Assembly (NCBI RefSeq): GCF_001513965.1
Contig: NZ_KQ948015.1
Location: 613,348-677,347, forward strand
From: Streptomyces cellostaticus
Lineage (GTDB): Bacteria > Actinomycetota > Actinomycetes > Streptomycetales > Streptomycetaceae
Length of the DNA stretch: 64,000 nucleotides
Direction of reading: 5' to 3'
Made by a program: the position numbers and the translations under genes. Shown here one piece after another: positions 8,248 to 16,399 of the stretch. Numbering within the stretch: position 1 is the stretch's first letter; every line of letters begins with the position of its first letter. The notes beneath the pieces were generated by a model, which was not told the origin of the DNA, searched no databases, and saw only the letters and a program-made list of their open reading frames with translations.

Positions 8248-10091
8248 CCCACGATCGCCTCCTCGACCAGCAGTTTCGCCGCGGCCGCGATGCCCAGGGC
8301 GTCGATGCCGGCCGCGTGCAGCTGCTCGTCGGGTGCGGCCGAGCCCGGCATGGTGCGCACCGCGAGCCGGACCAGGCGGGGCACCGGCCCGCCGTCGCCG
8401 AACGCCTCGGCGACGGCATCGCCGAGGCCGCCCTGCTCGTGGTGGTCCTCGACGGTCACCAGGCAGCCGGTCTCCTCTGCGGCCCGGCGCAGGGTCTGCC
8501 CGTCGACCGGCTTGACGGAGTACAGGTCGACCACCCGCACCGCGATGCCGTCCTGCGCGAGCCGGTCGGCGGCGGCCAGCGCCTCGTGCACGGTGACCCC
8601 GGCCGCGACGACGGTCAGCCGGTCCTCGTCACCGGAGCGCAGCACTTTGCTGCCGCCGACCGGGAACTCCTCGTCCGGGCCGTAGATCACCGGGCTCGCG
8701 CCGCGCGACGTGCGCAGATAGCGGATGCCGTCGAGGGCGGCCATCTCCGCGACCAGCCGGGCGGTCTGGTTGGCGTCGCACGGGTACAGCACGGTCGAGC
8801 CGTACACGGCCCGGAACATCGCCAGGTCCTCCAGGCCCATCTGCGAGGGCCCGTCCTGGCCGATCGCGACACCCGCGTGCGAGCCGACCAGATTGATGCC
8901 GGACCCGCTGATGGAGGCCATGCGCACGAAGTCGTGGGCGCGGGTGAAAAAGGCCGCGAACGTGGAGGCGTACGGCACCCAGCCGCGTGTCGCCATGCCG
9001 ACGGCCGCGGCGACGAGCTGCTGTTCGGCGATGTAGCACTCGAAGAAGCGGTCGGGGTGCTCCTTGGCGAACAGCTCGGTGCGGGTGGAGTCGCCGACCT
9101 CGCCGTCCAGGGCGACGATGTCGCCGCGGGCGGTGCCGAGCGCGGCAAGGGCCTTGCCGAAGGCGTCCCGGGTGGCGACCTCCTCCCCCTGGTCGTAGTG
9201 CGGCAGTTGGAGGACTTCGGTGGTGAGGGAGCGGAGGACCGCGGCGGCGGGCGGTTCGCCGACCGTGACGTGCAGCTCGCGCGGGCCGCCCAGTTCGGCG
9301 ATGGCCTCCTCGGGCTCGGGCAGCGGCTTGCCGTGCAGGCCTTCGCGGTCCTGGACGGCGGCGACGCCCTTGCCCTTGAGGGTGCGGGCGAGGATCACCG
9401 TGGGCTGCCCGGTCGTCGACAGCGCCTCGCCGTACGCCCGGTCGATCGCGTCGACGTCGTGCCCGTCGACAGCGATCGTGTGCCAGTCGAAGGCCTGGAA
9501 GCGGCGGGCGTAGGCGGCCAGGTCGTGGCCGTGCCGGGTCGGGCCGCGCTGGCCGAGCCGGTTGACGTCCACGATCGCGACGAGGTTGTCCAGGTGCTCG
9601 TATCCGGCGTGCTCGGCGGCCTCCCACACGGAGCCCTCGGCCAGCTCGCTGTCCCCGCACAGCACCCACACGCGGTAGCCGGAGCGGTCCAGCCGTTTCC
9701 CGGCGAGGGCGATGCCGACGCCGACCGGCAGGCCCTGGCCGAGCGAGCCGGTGGCCGTCTCCACCCAGGGCAGCCGGCGCGGGGTGGGGTGTCCTTCGAG
9801 GCGGCTGCCGAGCTTGCGGAAGGTGAGCAGCTCGCCGTCGTCGATGACACCGGCCGCCTTGTAGGCGGAGTACAGCAGGGGCGAGGCGTGTCCCTTGGAG
9901 AGGACGAAGCGGTCGTTGGCGGGGTGTTCGGGGCGCTCGAAGTCGTAGCGCAGATGGCGGGCGAGCAGGACGGCCATCAGATCGGCGGCGGACATCGAGG
10001 AGGTCGGATGCCCGGACCCGGCAGCGGCGGCGGCCCGCACGCTGTCCACGCGCAACTGCTGCCCGAGTTCGGCGAGTTCGGCGGTGTTCAT
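8244..10091 (-). CDS. transketolase
   Basis: A 615-residue thiamine-diphosphate enzyme that moves two-carbon ketol units in the pentose phosphate pathway. It has the N-terminal SGHPTSS segment, SKGHASPLLY, a TPP motif region starting GDSELAEGSVWEA and ending with Asn in AIVDVN, then the pyrimidine-binding part (DRFFECYIAEQQ) and a C-terminal transketolase domain. It is shorter than the ~700-residue housekeeping enzyme, matching the short actinobacterial/mammalian-like branch, so it is probably a second isozyme. Both ends overlap neighbours by 4 bases: the upstream oxidoreductase at 10088-10091 and the downstream LigD-type gene at 8244-8247, indicating translational coupling. Confidence 0.88.
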   Translation of the reverse strand: MNTAELAELGQQLRVDSVRAAAAAGSGHPTSSMSAADLMAVLLARHLRYDFERPEHPANDRFVLSKGHASPLLYSAYKAAGVIDDGELLTFRKLGSRLEGHPTPRRLPWVETATGSLGQGLPVGVGIALAGKRLDRSGYRVWVLCGDSELAEGSVWEAAEHAGYEHLDNLVAIVDVNRLGQRGPTRHGHDLAAYARRFQAFDWHTIAVDGHDVDAIDRAYGEALSTTGQPTVILARTLKGKGVAAVQDREGLHGKPLPEPEEAIAELGGPRELHVTVGEPPAAAVLRSLTTEVLQLPHYDQGEEVATRDAFGKALAALGTARGDIVALDGEVGDSTRTELFAKEHPDRFFECYIAEQQLVAAAVGMATRGWVPYASTFAAFFTRAHDFVRMASISGSGINLVGSHAGVAIGQDGPSQMGLEDLAMFRAVYGSTVLYPCDANQTARLVAEMAALDGIRYLRTSRGASPVIYGPDEEFPVGGSKVLRSGDEDRLTVVAAGVTVHEALAAADRLAQDGIAVRVVDLYSVKPVDGQTLRRAAEETGCLVTVEDHHEQGGLGDAVAEAFGDGGPVPRLVRLAVRTMPGSAAPDEQLHAAGIDALGIAAAAKLLVEEAIVG

Positions 10092-11440
10092 GAGTCTCCT
10101 TCTGCTGCGCCCGGGGAGTTCGGGCGGTGTGCGAGGGCTGGGAGGGCGCCGGGCAGTTCGGGTGACGCCGTGTCCAGCGGGACCGCCCAGGAGCGGACCA
10201 GACCCAACTGGACGCCCTGACGCGGCAGTACGGCCTCCAGGAGCCAGTCGGCGGCGACGCGGACGCGGTTGCCGGGCAGCGCGGCCAGGTGGTAGCCGCG
10301 GGTGACCGCGCCGGCCGGCGGGCCGGACAGCGGGATACCGAGCGGGTTGGCGGTGGCCCGGACGCCGCCGAGGTCGACGGCGAAGCCGAGGTCACGGTGG
10401 CGGTAGGCGCGCCGGCGCCGGCCGAGGCCGAGCGAGGCGGCCACGTTCTCGCCGGCCACCTTGCCCTGGCGCCAGGCGTGCTGGGCGGTCATGGAGGTGA
10501 AGCTGCCGGGCTGCCCCAGATCGGGTACGGCGGCCGCGTCGCCGCAGGCGAACACCTGGGCGCGGCCCGGCACCTGGAGATAGGGGTCCACGATCAGCCG
10601 GCCCCGCTCCAGGGGCAGCCCGACGGCCTCGACCAGTGGATCGGGGCGTACCCCGACGCACCACACCAGGGTCCGTGTCGCCACGAACTCGCCATCGGTC
10701 AGCAGCACCCCGTCGGGGGTGGCCTCCTTCACCGAGGTTCCCGTCCGTACGTCGACGCCCCGCGCCCGCAGCACCCGGTCGGCCGTACGGGAGAGCCGCT
10801 CGTCCAGCCCGGGCAGGACCCGGGGCGCGACGTCGAGCAGGATCCAGCGCGGCCGCCGGGAGCCGGGCAGCCGGCGGCGCGCGAGGCTGTCGGTGAGCAG
10901 GTGCAGGTGCGCGGCCACTTCGGTGCCGGTGTAGCCGGCGCCGGCCACGACGAACGTGCACCGGGCGGCGCGGACGTCCGGGTCGTCGTCGGCGGCGGCG
11001 AGTTCCACCTGCCGGGTGACGTGGTCGCGCAGGTACAGCGCCTCGGGCAGCCCGCGGAACCCGTGTGCGTGCTCGGCGACGCCGGGGATCGGCAACAGCT
11101 TGTTGACGCTGCCGACCGCGAGGACCAGCCGGTCGTAGCCGAGGGTGCCGGCGCCGCCCTCGGGGTCCGTGTAGGAGACGGTGCGCCCGTCCAGGTCGAC
11201 GCGGCCGGCCTCGCCGAGCACCAGTCGCACCCCGTGCAGGGTGCCGGGCAGCGAGACGGTGACCCTGCGGGCCTCCAGGATCCCGGCGGCGACGTGGGGC
11301 AGCAGGGGCAGATACAGGAAGTAGTCGGTCGGATTGAGCAGGGTGATGCCGACCCGGCCCCGGGTCAGCCGGGCGAGCGTGCGGGCGGCCCGGTACCCGG
11401 CGAAACCGGCGCCGACGATCACGACACGGGGTCGACTCAC
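10088..11440 (-). CDS. NAD(P)/FAD-dependent oxidoreductase, type II NADH dehydrogenase-like
   Basis: A 450-residue flavoprotein with an N-terminal FAD-binding VVIVGAGFAGYRAA, a second nucleotide-binding fold (FVVAGAGYTGTEVA, about residue 165) and the FACGDAAAVPD motif that contacts FAD. This is the NDH-2/sulfide-quinone reductase-like group; the likely reaction is NADH to quinone electron transfer at the inner membrane face, without proton pumping. The GTG at 11440 is chosen because GGAGG lies 8 bases upstream and family members start just before VVIVGAG. It is the first gene of the operon with transketolase and LigD-type polymerase. A GTTT-N15-GGTTAC sequence upstream may be its promoter. 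Confidence 0.82.
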   Translation of the reverse strand: MSRPRVVIVGAGFAGYRAARTLARLTRGRVGITLLNPTDYFLYLPLLPHVAAGILEARRVTVSLPGTLHGVRLVLGEAGRVDLDGRTVSYTDPEGGAGTLGYDRLVLAVGSVNKLLPIPGVAEHAHGFRGLPEALYLRDHVTRQVELAAADDDPDVRAARCTFVVAGAGYTGTEVAAHLHLLTDSLARRRLPGSRRPRWILLDVAPRVLPGLDERLSRTADRVLRARGVDVRTGTSVKEATPDGVLLTDGEFVATRTLVWCVGVRPDPLVEAVGLPLERGRLIVDPYLQVPGRAQVFACGDAAAVPDLGQPGSFTSMTAQHAWRQGKVAGENVAASLGLGRRRRAYRHRDLGFAVDLGGVRATANPLGIPLSGPPAGAVTRGYHLAALPGNRVRVAADWLLEAVLPRQGVQLGLVRSWAVPLDTASPELPGALPALAHRPNSPGAAEGDS

Positions 11441-11480
11441 GGTGTGCCTCCGGGGGTCCGGCTCCTTGGAGGCCTTCCGC

Positions 11481-11505
11481 GTAACCGGGCCCGGGCCACC
11501 CAAAC
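11481..11505 (-). promoter_or_regulatory. possible SigB-like promoter of the oxidoreductase-transketolase-LigD operon
   Basis: On the minus strand GTTT (11502-11505) and GGTTAC (11481-11486) are separated by 15 bases. This is close to the GTTT-N14-GGGTAY pattern of SigB-family promoters; one -10 base differs. It lies about 40 bases upstream of the GTG start. Weak evidence by itself. Confidence 0.3.
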
Positions 11506-11562
11506 GCCACCGGCCTCACCCGGATGCCGACCGGGCCCGTCCCGGCCGGCATCCGCCGGGAG

Positions 11563-12060
11563 CAGGCCCGGTGGTGCGGACCCTCGGGGTCGATGGGCGG
11601 ACAGGGCGGGGCCTCGGACGGCATCGACGGACAGGACACGCCGACCGGGCAGGGCAGGCCGCCGGGACCCACGAGACCCAGAGCCGGCGGCCCGCACCCT
11701 CGGGGACGACGGCCACCCACGACAGAGCCTCAACGAACACCGACCCCTGCGGGCGGGGCAGGCAGCCCGGGTCAGGCCCGGTGGTGCGGACCCTCGGGGT
11801 CGATGGGCGGACAGGGCGGGGCCTCGGACGGCATCGACGGACAGGACACGCCGACCGGGCAGGGCAGGCCGCCGGGACCCACGAGACCCAGAGCCGGCGG
11901 CCCGCACCCCCGGGAACGACGGCCACCCACGACAGAGCCTCAACGAACACCGACCCCTGCGGGCGGGGCAGGCCGCCGGCATCAGGCCCGGTGGTGCGGA
12001 CCCTCGGGGTCGATGGGCGGGAAGGGCGGGGCCTCGGACGGCATCGGCGGGTAGGGCACG
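11563..12060. repeat. 210-bp tandem repeat, two full copies plus a partial copy inside the holin-like gene
   Basis: Units begin with CAGGCCCGGTGGTGCGGACC at 11563, 11773 and 11983, exactly 210 bases apart (70 codons). The first two copies differ at roughly seven positions. The third matches for about 80 bases and is the 3' end of the holin-like gene, including its C-terminal codons (MPSEAPP.PPIDPEGPHHRA) and stop. The array thus looks like a duplication of that gene's 3' end plus downstream spacer. It fills the ~540-base gap between the holin-like gene and the oxidoreductase, which otherwise holds only the operon's promoter. Confidence 0.9.
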
Positions 12061-12437
12061 CCGAGTCCGCCGGGCGGGCCGGCCGGCGGGGTGCCGCCGA
12101 TCACGTGGCCCGGGGTGGAGGGGTGCGGGTGCTTCGGGTGGGCGGCGCCGCGCAGGACGAAGGCGAGAACGCCCAGGATCGCCGCGGTGATCAGCGCGGC
12201 GGCCCAGCCCGGCAGACCGGCCGCGAGGCCCAGGCCCAGGGCGAGCGCGAGCGCGAGCGCGCCGCCCGCGTACAGGGCGACGGCGCCCGAGGCGGCGTAC
12301 AGCATGGCCGTGCGGCGCTGCTTGCGGCTCTGCTCGCGCAGCTCGTCGCGCACCGTCTCGCGTGCCACCTGTGCCAGCTCTTCGACAAGGTGCTTGTCCA
12401 GATGTTCCAGGTGATCCAGGTGATCCTTACGGTCCAT
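11982..12437 (-). CDS. phage-holin-like membrane protein (Phage_holin_3_6 family)
   Basis: A 151-residue protein: an N-terminal amphipathic helix (MDRKDHLDHLEHLDKHLVEEL), a basic stretch (RKQRRT), two hydrophobic segments (~55-78 and ~84-105) and a Pro-rich cytoplasmic tail ending PIDPEGPHHRA. This is the actinobacterial Holin-X superfamily III layout; such chromosomal copies are usually stress-associated membrane proteins rather than lysis holins. The ATG at 12437 is the natural family start. A GTTA-N15-GGGTAC SigB-like promoter ends 9 bases before it. Its 3' end is the parent of the downstream 210-bp tandem repeat. Confidence 0.75.
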   Translation of the reverse strand: MDRKDHLDHLEHLDKHLVEELAQVARETVRDELREQSRKQRRTAMLYAASGAVALYAGGALALALALGLGLAAGLPGWAAALITAAILGVLAFVLRGAAHPKHPHPSTPGHVIGGTPPAGPPGGLGVPYPPMPSEAPPFPPIDPEGPHHRA

Positions 12438-12446
12438 GAACTGCGG

Positions 12447-12471
12447 GTACCCGCTGTGCACGACGTGTAAC
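12447..12471 (-). promoter_or_regulatory. SigB-like promoter of the holin-like gene
   Basis: On the minus strand GTTA (12468-12471) and GGGTAC (12447-12452) are 15 bases apart, fitting the SigB-family GTTT-N13-15-GGGTAY pattern apart from one -35 base. The -10 ends 9 bases from the ATG, leaving almost no leader. Confidence 0.4.
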
Positions 12472-12529
12472 AGCGTCGGCCACCGCCGTGGCCTGTGCGG
12501 GCCGGGCCGCCCCAACTAGGCTCGTCCGC

Positions 12530-12877
12530 ATGGAGATTCTGGGCGCCTCGCTGCGCATCTGCGTCGACGACCTCGACACCGCGATCCCCTTCTACGAACG
12601 TCTCGCGGGCGGCAGAGCTCTCCGGTTCGAACGCGGTGGCGTGCGGGTCGCCGCGGTCGGCTCCTTCCTGCTGATGAGCGGTCCCGAAGCCGAGCTGGAG
12701 GTGCTGCGCAAGGTGGCGGCCACGATCGCCGTGAAGGACGTGGACGAGGCCCACCGGCTGCTCGCCGACCTCGGCGCCCGGATCATCGCGGGACCGGTGG
12801 AGACGCCGGCGGGCCGCAATCTGCTCGCCATGCATCCGGACGGCTCGCTGTTCGAGTACGTGGACCACCGGGGCTGA
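12530..12877 (+). CDS. VOC (glyoxalase/bleomycin-resistance-like) family protein
   Basis: A 115-residue single vicinal-oxygen-chelate module: a beta-alpha-beta-beta unit opening SLRICVDDLDTAIPFYERL, a second half with TIAVKDVDEAHRLLADLG and a C-terminal MHPDGSLFEYVDH whose Glu would be a metal ligand. VOC proteins are metal-dependent lyases, dioxygenases or antibiotic sequesterers and work as dimers of this fold; no substrate can be named. TAGGCT at 12517-12522 ends 7 bases before the ATG with no ribosome site between, so the mRNA is probably leaderless. It is convergent with the DUF5107 gene; both stop codons sit inside one small hairpin. Confidence 0.8.
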   Translation: MEILGASLRICVDDLDTAIPFYERLAGGRALRFERGGVRVAAVGSFLLMSGPEAELEVLRKVAATIAVKDVDEAHRLLADLGARIIAGPVETPAGRNLLAMHPDGSLFEYVDHRG

Positions 12878-12890
12878 GCCTGCCGCTCAG
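12874..12890. terminator. small hairpin spanning both stop codons of convergent genes
   Basis: CTGAGC (12874-12879) and GCTCAG (12885-12890) form a perfect 6-bp stem with a 5-base loop. The TGA of the VOC gene and the stop of the opposite DUF5107 gene both fall within it. There is no U-tract, and the stem is short, so termination is only plausible. Confidence 0.35.
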
Positions 12891-14872
12891 GGCGACTCCG
12901 GTCGCATCCGGAAGTCGTAGCGCGCGGGCAGGGGCTCGTCGGTGAGGCGGGCCCACAGCCGGCTGATCGCCTCCGCGCCCTCGCGCAGGTCGGCCACCTC
13001 GAACCCCTCCTCGAACACGGCCCGGGCCTCGGCGCGCCGTCCCTCGGCGAGGAGCAGTTCGGCCTCCAGCAGCCGGAACCGGCCGCGCCGCCGGACGGCG
13101 GGCCGCAGCCGCTCCCACACGGCGCGGGCGTCGGCCGTCCGCCGGACCCTGAGCAGCGCCTGAAGGGTCTCGCGGCCGAGCGCGGCCACGGCGGCCGTCC
13201 AGGCCTCGCCGTCGTCGCGCCGCTCGCGGCACAGGTCGTCGAAGGCCTCCGCGTACCGTTCGGCGGCCCGCTCGTGGTGGCCGGACTCCTGGTCGGCCAC
13301 GGCCAGACAGCGCAGCAGCGGCCACAGGGACGGCGCGAGGTGCAGCGCCCGCTCCCAGCTGCGCACCGCCTGGGCACGGTCGCCCGCATGCCACTGGGCG
13401 ACGCCGAGGTGGTACTCGGTGTGCGGGGTGGCGGGCGCGGTCTCCAGCATGTCCCGCCAGTGCGGGGCGACGAGGGTACCGCCGGGCGGGCGGACCCGGC
13501 GCGGCTCCGGCAGTGCACCGGTGCGCAGCAGTTCCAGCCAGGGCGCCTGTGCCTCGCCGAGGGTGGACTCGGGAAACGGCGTGCCCGGCAGTTTCCAGTC
13601 GGCGCGCAGTACTTCGAGTGCGCCCCAGCCGGAGCCGGCGGCCAGGATCTCGCCGGGTTCGGTGTCGGCGTACGGCTTCCAGGCCGCGTACGCCTCTTCG
13701 ACGCGGGCGCGCGGCAGGACCGCCGCGAGCCGCTCTTCGGCGCCCTGGACGAGCGCCGTCCACTCGCCCTCGCGGGGTGCGTCGAGCGGCCCGTACGCCT
13801 CCAGCCAGGACACCTCGCTCTCCGGCTCCAGCCGGACGTGCTCCAGCTGGGTGCGGGCGAGCCCCGCCTGGATCTCGCAGTAGCCGCCGGTGCCGGGCTC
13901 GGTGAGCCACTGCTGCCAGCGCCGGCCGCCGGGCCCGCTCCCCCACACGAACAGCTTGCGGCCGCGCAGCACATCGGTGGAGGTCTGCACCAGCCCGTGT
14001 CCGTCCGCGTCCAGCGCGGCGATCCAGCGGCGCCGGCCGTCCGGGACCTCGTAGAAGTAGTCGGCGGCGAAGGGGCTGTTGAGCGGGTACGTGCGATCGA
14101 TGCCGTCGTACGACGGGACGGGCACGCGGCGCAGCCGGCGCTCGTAGCCGATGGGGGTACCTCCCACGCCCTCAAGGCAGTGGGGGAGCCAGGCTTCCTC
14201 GGCGGGGGCGAGGATCCGGCGTTCCTCGGGCACGGCGATGTTGGACCACCAGTACGTGGGGGCCGGGCGCTCGTGCGGATTACGGATCCGGACGCCGACG
14301 TGGAGGAACTCCGAGCCCTCCGGGAGCCACAGGTCGACCTGGAAGGGCAGGTCGCGCAGCCGCTCCCACTCCCACAGGCGCAGCATCTCACCGCCGTCGG
14401 GGGCGGGGACGCGGGCGGCGTGCAGGGGCGCGCAGGAGAGGGTGGTGTGGCCGGTGGCGCCGATGTTCCATTCGATGCCGCCGGAGTACCAGGCGCCGTT
14501 GAGGGCGAAGCCGGCGGGCTGGAACACCGGGTTGCGGTAGAGGAGTTCGCGTCCGGTGGGCAGGTGGAGCAGGGAGACGATGCGGCCGCCGAGACCGGGC
14601 AGGACGGTGGCGCGCAACCGGTCGTTCTCGATCACCAACGCGTCGAGGGTGCGGGGTTCGCGGGTTCTGTCGTAGCCGTCGCGCACGCGCACCGGCAGCA
14701 GGCTGTGCAGTGGCTCGTACTCGAGCTGCCGGGCCATGTCGCACGGCGTGTCGTCGCGTGCTCGGTCGTCGATGCGGTGGATCTCGTCGAGCGGGCGGAG
14801 TGGGGGCAGGGGGTTGTCGGGTCCCAACTGCGCGGCGGGCAGGGTCAGTACCTCACGTCGGATCCTCGTCAC
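12887..14872 (-). CDS. DUF5107 domain protein with TPR-like C-terminal half
   Basis: About 661 residues. The N-terminal half (to ~310) is a galactose-mutarotase-like beta domain, DUF5107, with VLPGLGGRIVSL, a SGGIEWNIG stretch and YWWSNIAVPE. The second half is helical, with several TPR-like repeats (for example YHLGVAQWHAGDRAQAVRSWERAL). The family is found in carbohydrate-utilising bacteria and probably binds or processes sugars; the reaction is unknown. The GTG at 14872 is chosen because it immediately precedes the conserved region; no good ribosome site is visible, and an ATG at 14935 is an alternative. Upstream lies a decayed arginase-family gene. Nearby sugar genes are absent, so no pathway can be inferred. 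Confidence 0.7.
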   Translation of the reverse strand: MTRIRREVLTLPAAQLGPDNPLPPLRPLDEIHRIDDRARDDTPCDMARQLEYEPLHSLLPVRVRDGYDRTREPRTLDALVIENDRLRATVLPGLGGRIVSLLHLPTGRELLYRNPVFQPAGFALNGAWYSGGIEWNIGATGHTTLSCAPLHAARVPAPDGGEMLRLWEWERLRDLPFQVDLWLPEGSEFLHVGVRIRNPHERPAPTYWWSNIAVPEERRILAPAEEAWLPHCLEGVGGTPIGYERRLRRVPVPSYDGIDRTYPLNSPFAADYFYEVPDGRRRWIAALDADGHGLVQTSTDVLRGRKLFVWGSGPGGRRWQQWLTEPGTGGYCEIQAGLARTQLEHVRLEPESEVSWLEAYGPLDAPREGEWTALVQGAEERLAAVLPRARVEEAYAAWKPYADTEPGEILAAGSGWGALEVLRADWKLPGTPFPESTLGEAQAPWLELLRTGALPEPRRVRPPGGTLVAPHWRDMLETAPATPHTEYHLGVAQWHAGDRAQAVRSWERALHLAPSLWPLLRCLAVADQESGHHERAAERYAEAFDDLCRERRDDGEAWTAAVAALGRETLQALLRVRRTADARAVWERLRPAVRRRGRFRLLEAELLLAEGRRAEARAVFEEGFEVADLREGAEAISRLWARLTDEPLPARYDFRMRPESP

Positions 14873-14889
14873 GATGACCAGGGAACCCG

Positions 14890-15673
14890 GCGCGCGGTGA
14901 GTCGGCCAGGGGCGCTGCCGGTCAGGATTGCGCAAAGGCGTCCGCGACCACGCTCGGCGAGCAGCGCGCCGGCGGTGCCGTCCGGGTCGAGGCCGGGTTC
15001 GTGGACGGTGACGCCGAGGCCGGCACAGTGCGGGCGGGCGAGCAACGGTCGCAGCAGCTCGACCAGTTCGGCCGTCGGGGTGGGGGCTGTCGACGGCGAG
15101 CAGACGGACGGGGCGAGGACGCCCGCGTGCGGGTGCACCCAGAAGCCGTCGAGCCCGGGCACCTCGAATGCCTGTGCGGCGGCCCGGGCGAGGGCGCCTG
15201 CGCCCTACGCGCGGATGTGCCCGACGGTGACCACCGGGATCTTCGGCGCGGCGAGTTCGGCCCGGCCCTCCACGAAGCAGTCGCGGATGCCGAGGAACCG
15301 CACGTCCTCGACCCGCAGGTAGGGCCCGAGCCCCTCCGGGTTGGTCAGGTCCCGCTGCCCGCGCCCGGTGCCCGGCACGACCTCCTGGCCGCTCGCCGCG
15401 CCGATCCGGTCGGAGTTGCCTGGGTGGCGGAAGTCGGGCGAGGCGTCGATCGCCGCCGGCCCGTACGGCCCGGACGGCGCAGGGCGAGCAAGGCGCCGAC
15501 CTGGATGGAGCAGTCGCCGCCGAGGACGAGGGGGGAAGTCACCGGCGCGGACGTGGTGTTCTCCGCTGCTCGCGCAGGGCGTCGGCCAGTTCGTGGCAGC
15601 CGGGTACGGTGCCGGGGGCGGGCGGGCGCAGGCCGAGGCTGGAGGGGGCGTCGAGCACCACGAGAGTCGGCAT
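14890..15673 (-). pseudogene. arginase/ureohydrolase family pseudogene
   Basis: Reading the minus strand from 15673, arginase-family pieces appear in order but in different frames. An N-terminal MPTLVVLDAPSSLGLRPPAP comes first, then LVLGGDCSIQVGALLALR (the GGDHS-type metal motif). AAIDASPDFRHPGNS (the DAH.D-type metal strand) follows, then PEGLGPYLRVEDVRFLGIRD and, after a stop near 15208, GLDGFWVHPHAGVLAP through VTVHEPGLDPDGTAG. Frame changes and an internal stop separate them, and one metal-site His is lost. No intact frame exists, so this is a broken member of the agmatinase/formiminoglutamase-like group. It accounts for the ~830-base stretch between the DUF5107 and GNAT genes. Confidence 0.8.
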
Positions 15674-15701
15674 GCCGACCCCCCCCTCGCCGAAGAAACG
15701 A

Positions 15702-16253
15702 TCAGCCGCCGGAGCGCATCTCCGCGGTCAGCGCCCAGCGTTCGTGATCCCGCCAGGCTCCGTCGATGAAGATCATGTCGGGTGAGAAGCCTTCCAGACG
15801 GAAGCCGGCGCCCCGCGCCAGCGCGACGGAGGCGGCGTTGTCGGGCTGTACGTTGATCTCCAGGCGGTGCAGCCCCAGCGGCCCGAACGCGTGCCCGATC
15901 ACCAGCTCCAGGCCCTCGCGCATCAGCCCCCGGCCGGCCGCGTGCACGAAGGCGCCGTAGCCGAGCGCGCCGCACTGGAAGCCGCCTCGGACGATGTTGT
16001 TGATGTTGATGAACCCGGCGATGTCCCCGGTGCCCTTCTCACACACGAGGAATCCGGCCCTGGCCGGATCTTCGATGAGCGGCCCGGCGTAGGCGGCGTA
16101 GCCCTCGTCGGTGTCCGGCGGGAACAGCCACGGCCGGTGCAGATCCTTGCTCTCCCTGGCCCGGGCGGTGAACTCGGGACCGTCCTCGAGGGTGAAGGGA
16201 CGGATTCCCACGCGGGGGCCTATGGCGAGATAGCGGGATGCGGTGTTCGGCAT
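15702..16253 (-). CDS. GNAT N-acetyltransferase, RimJ/RimL-like
   Basis: A 183-residue acetyltransferase with the GNAT core: a GFININNIVRGGFQCGALGYGAF strand pair (broken here by residue choice), a GRGLMREGLELVIGHAF acetyl-CoA pyrophosphate loop/helix, and LHRLEINVQPDNAASVALARGAGF, the hallmark of the RimJ/RimL (Acetyltransf_3) subgroup. That group acetylates ribosomal protein N-termini or small molecules; the acceptor is unknown. AGCCTA at 16260-16265 reads TAGGCT on the gene strand, 6 bases before the ATG, without a Shine-Dalgarno, so the transcript is probably leaderless. It stands between the arginase pseudogene and the secreted hydrolase, with no sign of an operon. Confidence 0.87.
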   Translation of the reverse strand: MPNTASRYLAIGPRVGIRPFTLEDGPEFTARARESKDLHRPWLFPPDTDEGYAAYAGPLIEDPARAGFLVCEKGTGDIAGFININNIVRGGFQCGALGYGAFVHAAGRGLMREGLELVIGHAFGPLGLHRLEINVQPDNAASVALARGAGFRLEGFSPDMIFIDGAWRDHERWALTAEMRSGG

Positions 16254-16399
16254 CCGGCCAGCCTACGCGTCACCGGTCACGGCGCTTCATGGCACAAGCG
16301 CCGAGCAGGGCCGCCCACAGCGGCACGTCTTCGGGCTCATGCGGCCAGGCTGGGGCCGGGGGCGCCGGCCCGCACGGCGGGTGGCGCCCTCCGGGTGAC

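Noticed and set aside
11563..12060. CRISPR array
   Set aside because: Units are contiguous 210-bp near-identical copies without short repeats and unique spacers, and no cas genes are present. The same holds for the array at 47436-48070.
11982..12437. Prophage lysis holin
   Set aside because: No endolysin, structural or integrase genes are near; chromosomal Holin-X proteins of this type are common in actinobacteria.
11334..12470. A 378-codon plus-strand frame with 70-residue repeats
   Set aside because: The frame stays open only because the 210-bp repeat is a multiple of three; the third copy is the minus-strand holin-like gene, so coding on the plus strand is unlikely.
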